A stretch of 6,802 nucleotides of DNA. Source: Candidatus Magasanikbacteria bacterium RIFOXYD12_FULL_33_17 (GTDB taxonomy: Bacteria; Patescibacteriota; Patescibacteriia; Magasanikbacterales; UBA922). Positions 1 through 6,178 of the stretch are shown here, piece after piece. The stretch covers positions 1-6,802 of the forward strand of contig MFRB01000047.1 of NCBI GenBank assembly GCA_001783255.1, written 5' to 3'. Both the position numbers and the translations under genes were made by a program. Under the pieces are notes generated by a model. It did no database searches and had not been told where the DNA came from. It saw only the letters and a list, made by a program, of their open reading frames with translations. Every line of letters starts with the position of its first letter. The stretch's first letter is position 1.

Positions 1-1806
1 AATGAAAACATTTTTGTATTCTAGACCTTTTGAACCATGAACAGTGATGATATTGACTGAGTCTGGTGTATCTTTGATTTGATTTATTTTACCACCATCA
101 CCAGATTCAATGATAAATTCATAATTCTCGACAAAACCAGCCACATGGGCTCCCGGCACATTTTCTTCATAAGTCCGAATAAGATCAAAAAATTGTTTCA
201 AATGATAAATTTGTCTAATAACATCTTTGTTTCCTTTGTTTTCTTCAATAGTTAAATATGACAAATAACCAATGCTTTCCATAAATTGATAAAGCAGACT
301 GGTTGGCTTTTCAAATTTACTCTGCTTGATTCCTTCGTGACAGGCGTTCAACAATTTGTTAGCCATTTCTATCGCGTGATTAGACAAAAAGAATTCTTGA
401 GCTCGCTTGAGCGTTTCATAATAAGACATACTTTTTCTCTTGGCTGTACTTGTTACTTTTTGCAAATCGTTTTGACTGAATTCTAAAAACGGCATTTTGA
501 GCAAACGAAAAAATGCTTTGTCATCATAAATATTAGTCAGAAGTGTAAGAAAATTGAAAGCATCAATCACAATATCTTGACGATAAAGCCCAGCTGAAGC
601 AAGATACTCAAAAGGAATTCCAAAGCTCTCTAAAGCATTACTAAAGGGCTCTACGTGAGAGTTGGCACGGACTAGAATCGCGAAATCATCCCAGTTACTA
701 TCTTTATCATTTTCTTTTATTTCCACTATTTTATTTATCACGCCTACTACTTCTTCATCAAGTGTTTCATAATGTAAATGTTCTATCTGAGTGTGCAAAT
801 CTTTGAGACCACTTTCCAATCTTTTACTAATTTGTAATTTTTCTTCTAGACGATGTGGATTATTATTTTTGATAGAGTTGTAAGCTAAATCCAAGATTTC
901 TTGTCCTGAACGATAATTGTCTGTCAGGACAATATTTTTGGCATTAGGATAATCTGTTTTGAAATTCATGATAATAGCAACATTGGAACCACGAAAAGAA
1001 TAAATAGCCTGATCATCATCCCCCACTACAGTTAACTTGTTTTCTTCGCCGGCTAAAAGTTTGACGAGTTGATACTGCGCCCAATTTACATCTTGAAATT
1101 CATCTACCATTATATACTTAAATCTTTTTTGTAATTTTTTGAGCACGTTTGGTCTATCTTGCAAAAGTTTGACAGCATAAAAAATAATATCACCAAAGTC
1201 CATTGATTCATTATCCAACAATAATTTTTGATACTTATGATATGCATCAGCCAACTCAATCAATCTATTTTTTTCTTGTTTTTCAGCTTCATCTTTGTCC
1301 AAAATCAAAGATTTTACATAATCCAAATAAGCTTGCGGCGTTATCATTTCATCTTTAGCTTTGGAAAAGTGTGTAAGAAGTTCATGAATATAACGATTTG
1401 GACTTCCCATTGGTCGATAATAATCAAAATTAAAATCATAAATATGTTCTCGCAAAAGCAACCAAGCATCAGTTTCATTTAATAATTTGAAATGATTTGG
1501 TAATCCAATTTCTAGACCATATTCTTCCAAAACTTTTTGGCAAAAACTGTGAAATGTAGAAATTTGCATTTCGGTATAATTGGCTTCAATAAGATCATCT
1601 ACTCTATCTTGCATTTCTTGTGCTGCTTTGTCAGTAAAAGTCAGAGCCAAAATTTCTTCGGGCAAAGCCAATTTTTGCTCGACAATGTGAGCAATCTTTT
1701 TGGTAATTACCGTAGTTTTGCCAGTACCAGCACCAGCAATAATCAACAAATTACCGTCATTGTATTCTATGGCTTCTTTTTGGGCCTTGTTGAGTGTTTT
1801 GGACAT
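1..1806 (-). CDS. UvrD/PcrA/Rep-type superfamily 1A DNA helicase, 3' end cut by window edge
   Basis: ATP-dependent 3'-5' DNA helicase of the UvrD/PcrA/Rep group, which acts in repair and in clearing replication blocks. The frame stays open for 602 codons from ATG at 1806 to base 1. Visible motifs, by residue: Q-motif LNKAQ (5-9), Walker A AGAGTGKT (24-31), motif Ia ALTFTDKAAQEM (54-65), STFHSF (83-88), motif II VDEFQD (234-239), motif III VGDDDQAIYSFRGS (261-274), motif IV NYRS (297-300), the 2A segment DDFAILVR (373-380) and motif V VHGSKGLEYKNVFI (589-602). Motif VI and the C-terminus lie outside the window, so roughly the last 50-130 residues are missing. The start is placed by the Q-motif, which sits five residues in, as is usual. 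No Shine-Dalgarno sequence is visible; a weak TTGATT (1849-1854) and TATCTT (1827-1832), 16 bases apart, could be a promoter. A terminator-like hairpin separates it from the cysteine-rich gene. UvrD, PcrA and Rep cannot be told apart here. Confidence 0.95.
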   Translation of the reverse strand, partial: MSKTLNKAQKEAIEYNDGNLLIIAGAGTGKTTVITKKIAHIVEQKLALPEEILALTFTDKAAQEMQDRVDDLIEANYTEMQISTFHSFCQKVLEEYGLEIGLPNHFKLLNETDAWLLLREHIYDFNFDYYRPMGSPNRYIHELLTHFSKAKDEMITPQAYLDYVKSLILDKDEAEKQEKNRLIELADAYHKYQKLLLDNESMDFGDIIFYAVKLLQDRPNVLKKLQKRFKYIMVDEFQDVNWAQYQLVKLLAGEENKLTVVGDDDQAIYSFRGSNVAIIMNFKTDYPNAKNIVLTDNYRSGQEILDLAYNSIKNNNPHRLEEKLQISKRLESGLKDLHTQIEHLHYETLDEEVVGVINKIVEIKENDKDSNWDDFAILVRANSHVEPFSNALESFGIPFEYLASAGLYRQDIVIDAFNFLTLLTNIYDDKAFFRLLKMPFLEFSQNDLQKVTSTAKRKSMSYYETLKRAQEFFLSNHAIEMANKLLNACHEGIKQSKFEKPTSLLYQFMESIGYLSYLTIEENKGNKDVIRQIYHLKQFFDLIRTYEENVPGAHVAGFVENYEFIIESGDGGKINQIKDTPDSVNIITVHGSKGLEYKNVFI

Positions 1807-1860
1807 AAATAAGGTAATGTTTAATTAAGATACTAATATTCTACTACAAATCAACATAAA

Positions 1861-1889
1861 AACAAAATCTCCCTAAATAAGAGAGATTT
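1861..1889 (-). terminator. Hairpin plus T-tract, likely end of the cysteine-rich gene transcript
   Basis: Read on the minus strand, AAATCTC (1889-1883) pairs perfectly with GAGATTT (1871-1865) across an 11-base loop. It is followed at once by a T-rich run, TGTTTTT. This is the layout of an intrinsic terminator, though the stem is short and AT-rich. It lies 44 bases after the stop of the cysteine-rich gene and before the helicase start. The plus-strand reading has no T-tract, which fixes the direction. Confidence 0.55.
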
Positions 1890-1892
1890 ATT

Positions 1893-1930
1893 CCCGCGTC
1901 TATCCGCGTAAATATCCGTTTAATCTGCGT
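1893..1930. repeat. Degenerate ~10-bp tandem repeat, core CCGCGT
   Basis: On the plus strand four related cores follow each other: CCGCGT (1894-1899), CCGCGT (1904-1909), CCGT (1916-1919, shortened) and CTGCGT (1925-1930), with AT-rich spacers between them. Core starts are 10, 12 and 9 bases apart, close to one helical turn. On the minus strand the units read ACGCAGAT, ACGGAT, ACGCGGAT and ACGCGGG. The array is much richer in GC than its surroundings. It fills the space between the stop codon of the cysteine-rich gene and its terminator hairpin, so it would lie in the 3' untranslated region. Its function is unknown. Confidence 0.6.
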
Positions 1931-1932
1931 TT

Positions 1933-2085
1933 TTAAACTCCACAATCACATCCACCACAACAACTGTCTTCTTTTTCTGTTTCTTCATCACAAGCGCATT
2001 TGCCTGTTTCACAACAAGCATCTTTTGGATCTTTTGTTTCATCTTTATTTTCTTCACAATCACAGTTTTGACATGTATTTGACAT
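1933..2085 (-). CDS. Small cysteine-rich acidic protein, metallothionein-like (50 aa)
   Basis: I translated this frame by hand: ATG at 2085-2083, 50 codons, TAA at 1935-1933. It has 11 cysteines (22%) at residues 5, 8, 10, 24, 25, 30, 32, 42, 43, 46 and 48, arranged as CxxCxC, CC, CxC and a C-terminal CCGGCDC. The stretches between them are rich in Glu, Asp and Lys, and there is no aromatic residue, membrane segment or signal peptide. This composition is typical of metallothioneins and other small metal-binding proteins, so a cytosolic role in binding zinc, copper or another soft metal is the natural inference. I do not recognise a named family. A weak AGAAA precedes the ATG by a few bases. 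Promoter-like boxes upstream and a terminator-like hairpin downstream suggest a unit of its own between two unrelated genes. A chance frame is unlikely given the ordered cysteine pairs and flanking signals, but homologues have not been checked. Confidence 0.8.
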   Translation of the reverse strand: MSNTCQNCDCEENKDETKDPKDACCETGKCACDEETEKEDSCCGGCDCGV

Positions 2086-2103
2086 ATTTTTCTAAATTTA
2101 AAA

Positions 2104-2143
2104 ATTATAAGTATATACTATAATTACAGAACAAAAATGTCAA
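2104..2143 (-). promoter_or_regulatory. Probable sigma-70-type promoter of the cysteine-rich gene
   Basis: On the minus strand a perfect -35 box TTGACA (2143-2138) overlaps the TGA stop of the ABC transporter gene (2142-2140). A TATAGT box (2122-2117) follows after 15 bases, slightly short of the usual 16-18. A perfect TATAAT (2109-2104) lies further down but has no -35 box at the right distance. Either would start a transcript with a short leader before the ATG at 2085. The boxes are seen directly; promoter activity is inferred, and in such AT-rich DNA TATAAT-like words are common. Confidence 0.45.
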
Positions 2144-3888
2144 GCCATAAAACCACCAACTTGAATATCCCACAAATTACGATAAATACCATTTTTTTTC
2201 TTCAAAAGTACTTTGTGTGAACCTTGTTCAAGAATTCCACCTTGCTCTATCACCAAAATTCTATTTGAATTCATAATAGTCGAAAGTCTATGTGCGACGA
2301 TAATAACAGTCTTACCTTTCATCAGATTTCCCAAAGCATCTTGGATAAGCTTTTCTGACTTAGAATCTAGACTAGAAGTCGCTTCATCCAAAATCAAAAT
2401 TGGAGAATTTTTTAGTATTGCTCGAGCTATAGCTACACGCTGTCTTTCACCGCCCGAAAGCTTGATACCTCTTTCTCCTACCAAAGTATTGTAACCATCT
2501 GACAAATTCAAAATAAAATCATGAGCATTAGCTTGCTTGGCAACGGACATCACTTCTTCATCACTAGCATCTGGTTTGGCATAACGAATATTTTCCATAA
2601 TACTTCTATGAAAAAGCATAGGGTCTTGTGGGACAAGACTGACATTTTGCCACAAACTTTCTTGCGTACACTTGGCAATATTTTGTCCATCTATCAGAAT
2701 TTTTCCACCAGAAATATCATGCTGACGTAAAAGCAATTTTACAATAGTAGATTTCCCTGCACCTGACGAACCAACGAGAGCTATTTTTTCTTGAGGTTTG
2801 ATTACCAAATCCATTTTTTTGATTATTTCTCTAGTTTTGTTGTAAGCAAAAGAAACTTCTTTGAATTCTATTTTACCCGTCGTAACTTGCAAAGTTTTGG
2901 CATTTTTGACATCTTGTATATCATAAGGCATATTTAGTATCTCTGTCATCTCTTCAGCGTCAGCTAGTGACTCATAAAAATCTCTAATCACACGACCAAA
3001 ACCAAAAAACTTTTCAAAAATAATAATAAGATAAGATTGAATCAAAATAAAATCACCAACTGTAATACTACCAGCTTGCCAAACTTTGACAGCATAAAAC
3101 AACATCACGATTTCCAACAAAATCATGAGCATCCATTGTACACCATCAAACCAAGTGGAAATGTCCCAAGAAAATTTTCTTATTTTCCTTAGATCTTCTG
3201 TTTTTTGTTCAAATTCATTACACTCTCTACCATAACCAACCAACAACTTTACATTGGTATTATTAGTAAAAGAATCAGCCAAAAAAGCTCCAACTTTGGA
3301 ATCGAGCTGACTTCTCTCAAAATCATATTTTAATTTGAATTTACTAAAAAAGTAACTAGTCAAAACAAAGATGAATATCCAGGATATTATTATTAAAGCA
3401 AAAAATTTGTTACGACTAAATAAGACAATAGAAATAAGTGCAACATTGACAATGATAGGCAAAAGATCCCAAATTATTCTATCTGAAATTCTATCAAAAG
3501 CTTGCACAAATCTACCAACTTTTTTTACCAGAGAACCTACGAAGCTATTGTTGAAAAAAGAAAAAGAATGTTTGTGAACTTTGGAAAAACAAGCATCATT
3601 CAAATCTTTTAGACTATCTGTACTAAACTTTATGTACAAAAAAGCCATGATACGAATAAAAAACCAATGTGAAATTTTTATACCCAAAATAATAAATAAT
3701 GTGGTATAGAGAATCTCAACATTGGGATTGGTAGACAAAACATCAAAAAACTTTTTGTACCAATAAGGAGCCAATATCGAAAAAGCATCACCAATCAATA
3801 ACAACAAAAACATAGACATAAAGCTCCATTTATATTTCCAAGCTTGTTGCCAATAAATTTTCAGAGTTAGTCTTGTGTTGAATTTCAT
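2140..3888 (-). CDS. ABC-type half-exporter, fused membrane and ATPase domains (MsbA/multidrug type)
   Basis: A 582-residue half-transporter that should work as a dimer, using ATP to export a lipid, peptide or drug across the cytoplasmic membrane. About six hydrophobic segments fall near residues 22-44, 59-83, 142-160, 163-182, 251-270 and 277-295. The ATPase domain carries Walker A GSSGAGKST (373-381), Q-loop Q421, signature LSGGERQR (477-484), Walker B ILILDE (497-502), D-loop SSLD (505-508) and H-loop H533. All catalytic residues are present, so the protein looks active. Length is normal for the family. ATG at 3888 is supported by the usual short basic stretch before the first membrane segment; no Shine-Dalgarno sequence is visible. 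The stop is TGA, and the tail …GGFMA ends where related proteins end. It lies 59 bases after the LtaS-like gene, so co-transcription is possible. The substrate cannot be read from the sequence. Confidence 0.95.
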   Translation of the reverse strand: MKFNTRLTLKIYWQQAWKYKWSFMSMFLLLLIGDAFSILAPYWYKKFFDVLSTNPNVEILYTTLFIILGIKISHWFFIRIMAFLYIKFSTDSLKDLNDACFSKVHKHSFSFFNNSFVGSLVKKVGRFVQAFDRISDRIIWDLLPIIVNVALISIVLFSRNKFFALIIISWIFIFVLTSYFFSKFKLKYDFERSQLDSKVGAFLADSFTNNTNVKLLVGYGRECNEFEQKTEDLRKIRKFSWDISTWFDGVQWMLMILLEIVMLFYAVKVWQAGSITVGDFILIQSYLIIIFEKFFGFGRVIRDFYESLADAEEMTEILNMPYDIQDVKNAKTLQVTTGKIEFKEVSFAYNKTREIIKKMDLVIKPQEKIALVGSSGAGKSTIVKLLLRQHDISGGKILIDGQNIAKCTQESLWQNVSLVPQDPMLFHRSIMENIRYAKPDASDEEVMSVAKQANAHDFILNLSDGYNTLVGERGIKLSGGERQRVAIARAILKNSPILILDEATSSLDSKSEKLIQDALGNLMKGKTVIIVAHRLSTIMNSNRILVIEQGGILEQGSHKVLLKKKNGIYRNLWDIQVGGFMA

Positions 3889-3894
3889 AAAGTT

Positions 3895-3914
3895 GATTTC
3901 ACTAATTAGTAATC
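3895..3914. promoter_or_regulatory. AT-rich dyad just upstream of the ABC gene
   Basis: A perfect 10-base palindrome, ACTAATTAGT (3901-3910), extends into an imperfect dyad GATT(TC)ACTAA / TTAGTAATC. It ends 6 bases before the ABC start codon at 3888, which would put it in the leader or over the promoter. A protein-binding site is possible. Because it has no loop, a DNA operator is more plausible than an RNA hairpin. Such palindromes arise by chance in AT-rich DNA, so confidence is low. Confidence 0.25.
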
Positions 3915-3947
3915 GTATGTGTAAAATATTTTATATATACAATCAAA

Positions 3948-5951
3948 TTATTCCCCTGTTACAAGCTGGTTATTATCAATAATACTATCAGATAAATTTA
4001 CCAGCATGTCTAAATTCTTTTTGTAAAGACTTTTTTCATATTCTGAAAGTGTATTAGGAGATTTCAAAAATCCATACTGTTTGTTTGTATAATTTCCTTT
4101 TATTACAACATCATTATTAACATAATTTATTTGATTTTCACATTTGAGCATGACTTGATTTGGATTATTTTCATCAAATAAACTTTGACCTATAAAATTT
4201 TTTGGTTTATTATAATTTTTACCTTCCAACAAATTTAGTAGAGTTGGTGCAATATCTATATGACTAGCAAAATCTTGAGCTTTCAGTTTGTAACCTTTTG
4301 GAACATATATAAAAAAAGGTAATTTATTGAAATCCCAAAAATTTTCTAAATTATCCTCTGCAAAACCATAATATCTATGATCTGCCATAACGACAACGAT
4401 AGTATTGTCTAGTAAATTTTCTTTTTCTAATTTTTCAAACATGTATTTTATGGAATTATCTATATTTGTCAAAACTGTAAGATAATTTTCAACAAATTCT
4501 TCTTCAACATCCAAAGTTTGGAAAATTTTCATATCTTTGCCCAAACCCAAATTCCAATGATACCTTTCGGTGACATCAGGATATTCTTCCAACAACCAGT
4601 TTACCAATTCTTTGTCATGCACGGCATGCGAAGTATAACCAATGATATAAGAAAAAGAGGGATCAGAAGATTTGCTCATTTCATCAATAGCTTTGCCCAA
4701 AACCAAATGATCATTGTACTTAATACTAGGTATTTCATCTGGATAAAAATATAAATTATCAACCCCCCATTTTGGCATCAATACATCCCTTTCCCAAAAT
4801 TCAATTACATTACTATGAAAAACAGAAGTTTTGAAACCAAACCTATCTTTTAGTACACTTGGTAAACAGTAATGGTCGTTGTCCTGTGTCTTCGCACTTA
4901 TTGGTACAGAAGAATAAGTATACAAACTACATAGCGTCGCAAATTCAGCATCTATAGTATGACAATCATTGGCAATAAAATTATCTACACTAATATTTTC
5001 ATCTATCATTTTTGTCAAATATGGCATAGGATTTGGCACGAATTTGGTGGGCCACAAAGCCACTGATTCAAGCTGGTATATCAAAATATTAGGGGTATTT
5101 GTATTATCCAAAGTAGGTACTTTTACTGCTATATCATTATCTTTTTTTAATGCTAATTTATCACTATAAAAAGTTATCAAATCAAAAAAATTTTTTATTT
5201 CTTTTTTACTTTCTTTCAATTCTTTGTTTGAATTTATTTCTTTTGATTTCACATTTTGTAGTTTTTTTATATTCTCCATTGCCAATACAATAGTATCTTC
5301 ATGAAAACTTCTATCCACAAATCCATAAAAATCATTATATAAAACCCCCAAAATACCATAATCTGAAATAAGATTTTTCTCCTGCCACCAAGATTCACGA
5401 GGATTAGCTTTAAAAAAAGCTACTAAAAAAAAAGAATACACTAAACTCAAAGAAAATATACCCAAAGCCAAAATACCTCTATATTCCAACAAAAAATTTT
5501 TTTTAAAAAAACTATTTAAAAAAAGAGTTTCTTCTTTTTTTAAAACAAAAATTATAATAGAATAAGAGGCTATCAAAAAAGAAATTAGTGATAAAAGATA
5601 AATACTAAATGGTACTATGTCAAAGTACTCCCTTACTGTTTGGGTCAAATTCACAAAACTAAAACCTGAATTTGATGAAAAGTGTAAAAAATTTTTAAAC
5701 ACTTCTAAGTATAAATAATTTGCTAAACTATATAAAAATAAAATAAAAATTAAAAAAATATTAATAACCGACCATATCTTATTTTTCCAAATATAAAGAG
5801 AAGATGTAATGGTCAAAACAAATAAAAAAATAAAACTAAAACTAAGCAGAGATAATCTCATATTTAGTTTATAGAAATACCAAACAAAAAACAATCCTAA
5901 ATCAGTAAGTAAAATAAAAAACAAAAATGCTGGACTATTCTTCAATTTCAT
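3948..5951 (-). CDS. LtaS/MdoB-like membrane phosphotransferase (sulfatase-fold, alkaline phosphatase superfamily)
   Basis: A 667-residue membrane enzyme of the lipoteichoic acid synthase/phosphoglycerol transferase group, close to the family's usual length. Five hydrophobic segments (about 7-27, 33-54, 59-82, 113-138, 159-181) are followed by a lysine-rich linker (about 226-275) and an extracellular catalytic domain. By comparison with Staphylococcus aureus LtaS I see: the metal-binding Glu in QLES (E295), the Thr nucleophile in HTIDAEF (T332), the FWERD substrate-site motif (385-389), His in TSH (H442), the metal pair ADH (D524, H525), and the family-typical HIDIAPTLL (564-572). The active site is therefore complete. 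Known relatives transfer glycerol-phosphate from phosphatidylglycerol to a surface polymer; here the acceptor is unknown, and a phosphoethanolamine or related transferase remains possible. TAA stop; no clear ribosome binding site. The N-terminal half is very rich in A and T runs. The ABC exporter follows 59 bases later. Confidence 0.9.
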   Translation of the reverse strand: MKLKNSPAFLFFILLTDLGLFFVWYFYKLNMRLSLLSFSFIFLFVLTITSSLYIWKNKIWSVINIFLIFILFLYSLANYLYLEVFKNFLHFSSNSGFSFVNLTQTVREYFDIVPFSIYLLSLISFLIASYSIIIFVLKKEETLFLNSFFKKNFLLEYRGILALGIFSLSLVYSFFLVAFFKANPRESWWQEKNLISDYGILGVLYNDFYGFVDRSFHEDTIVLAMENIKKLQNVKSKEINSNKELKESKKEIKNFFDLITFYSDKLALKKDNDIAVKVPTLDNTNTPNILIYQLESVALWPTKFVPNPMPYLTKMIDENISVDNFIANDCHTIDAEFATLCSLYTYSSVPISAKTQDNDHYCLPSVLKDRFGFKTSVFHSNVIEFWERDVLMPKWGVDNLYFYPDEIPSIKYNDHLVLGKAIDEMSKSSDPSFSYIIGYTSHAVHDKELVNWLLEEYPDVTERYHWNLGLGKDMKIFQTLDVEEEFVENYLTVLTNIDNSIKYMFEKLEKENLLDNTIVVVMADHRYYGFAEDNLENFWDFNKLPFFIYVPKGYKLKAQDFASHIDIAPTLLNLLEGKNYNKPKNFIGQSLFDENNPNQVMLKCENQINYVNNDVVIKGNYTNKQYGFLKSPNTLSEYEKSLYKKNLDMLVNLSDSIIDNNQLVTGE

Positions 5952-5978
5952 AAAACTAGATAATTTAACTATAGTTTT
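5952..5978 (-). promoter_or_regulatory. Palindrome and small inverted repeat in the leader of the LtaS-like gene
   Basis: A perfect 10-base palindrome AACTATAGTT (5967-5976) contains the -10-like word TATAGT on the minus strand. A second pairing, AAAACTA (5952-5958) with TAGTTTT (5972-5978), abuts the start codon and could form a 7-bp leader hairpin. No acceptable -35 box lies at 16-18 bases. The position next to the ATG suggests a regulatory or promoter role, but the AT-rich context makes chance a real alternative. Confidence 0.2.
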
Positions 5979-6071
5979 TCACTCATAAATAATTTTCTAT
6001 AATTTGTGCTTGTATTTTATCATATTTTAGACAAAAACAAAACTACTTTGTAAATAAATATTATAAAAACA

Positions 6072-6131
6072 AAAAAACACAGATACTTTGATCCTTACCC
6101 AAAAAAGTGGAGACGGGAGTGTCTGTTTTTT
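6072..6131 (-). terminator. Long hairpin with T-tracts on both sides, after the antiporter gene
   Basis: AAAAAACACAGATAC (6072-6086) pairs with GTGTCTGTTTTTT (6119-6131): 13 pairs including one G-T pair and a two-base bulge, around a 32-base loop. On the minus strand the stem is followed by TTTTTTTGTTTTT, which makes it a candidate intrinsic terminator for the antiporter that ends at 6179. The plus strand also ends in a T run, so it could act in both directions. The loop is unusually large and contains a GC-rich segment (6107-6119) that does not look like a simple terminator loop. Confidence 0.5.
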
Positions 6132-6136
6132 GAGGT

Positions 6137-6153
6137 ACGGATAATTTATACGT
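6137..6153. repeat. Short imperfect inverted repeat after the antiporter stop
   Basis: ACGGATAA and TTATACGT pair at 7 of 8 positions around a single central T. On the plus strand a T-rich run follows (TTTTTTTATTTTTT, 6153-6166), but no plus-strand gene lies before it. It sits between the antiporter stop codon and the longer hairpin, so it is part of the antiporter's 3' untranslated region. It may be an accessory part of the terminator or a chance dyad. Confidence 0.3.
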
Positions 6154-6178
6154 TTTTTTATTTTTTAAGTAATTTATC

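Noticed and set aside
1537..1812. Plus-strand open frame of 91 codons opposite the helicase start
   Set aside because: It lies wholly antisense to well-conserved helicase motifs (Walker A, Ia), and its translation shows no recognisable domain.
1893..1930. CRISPR array
   Set aside because: The units are only about 10 bases, degenerate, and lack the 30-40 base unique spacers; no cas gene is near.
2140..2142. Possible recoding of TGA to glycine (Gracilibacteria/Absconditabacteria code)
   Set aside because: No in-frame TGA interrupts any of the five genes. The single TGA stands where ABC exporters normally end, and reading through adds only about 14 unrelated residues.
2213..2730. Two plus-strand open frames opposite the ABC ATPase domain
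   Set aside because: They are shadows of the Walker B, signature and Q-loop region on the minus strand; the protein sequences resemble nothing and have no start signals.
4518..5169. Plus-strand open frames opposite the LtaS-like gene
   Set aside because: They are antisense to the conserved catalytic domain and have no supporting signals.
6014..6042. Promoter for the LtaS-like gene (TTTTGT or TTGTTT with TAAAAT)
   Set aside because: The boxes match the consensus poorly, spacing is 15-17 only with weak words, and AT-rich DNA yields many such matches.
6085..6125. tRNA or tmRNA 3' end on the minus strand (ACTCCCGTCTCCA resembles a T-arm and acceptor end)
   Set aside because: There is no GTTC T-loop, no matching acceptor 5' strand and no D or anticodon arm in the neighbourhood.
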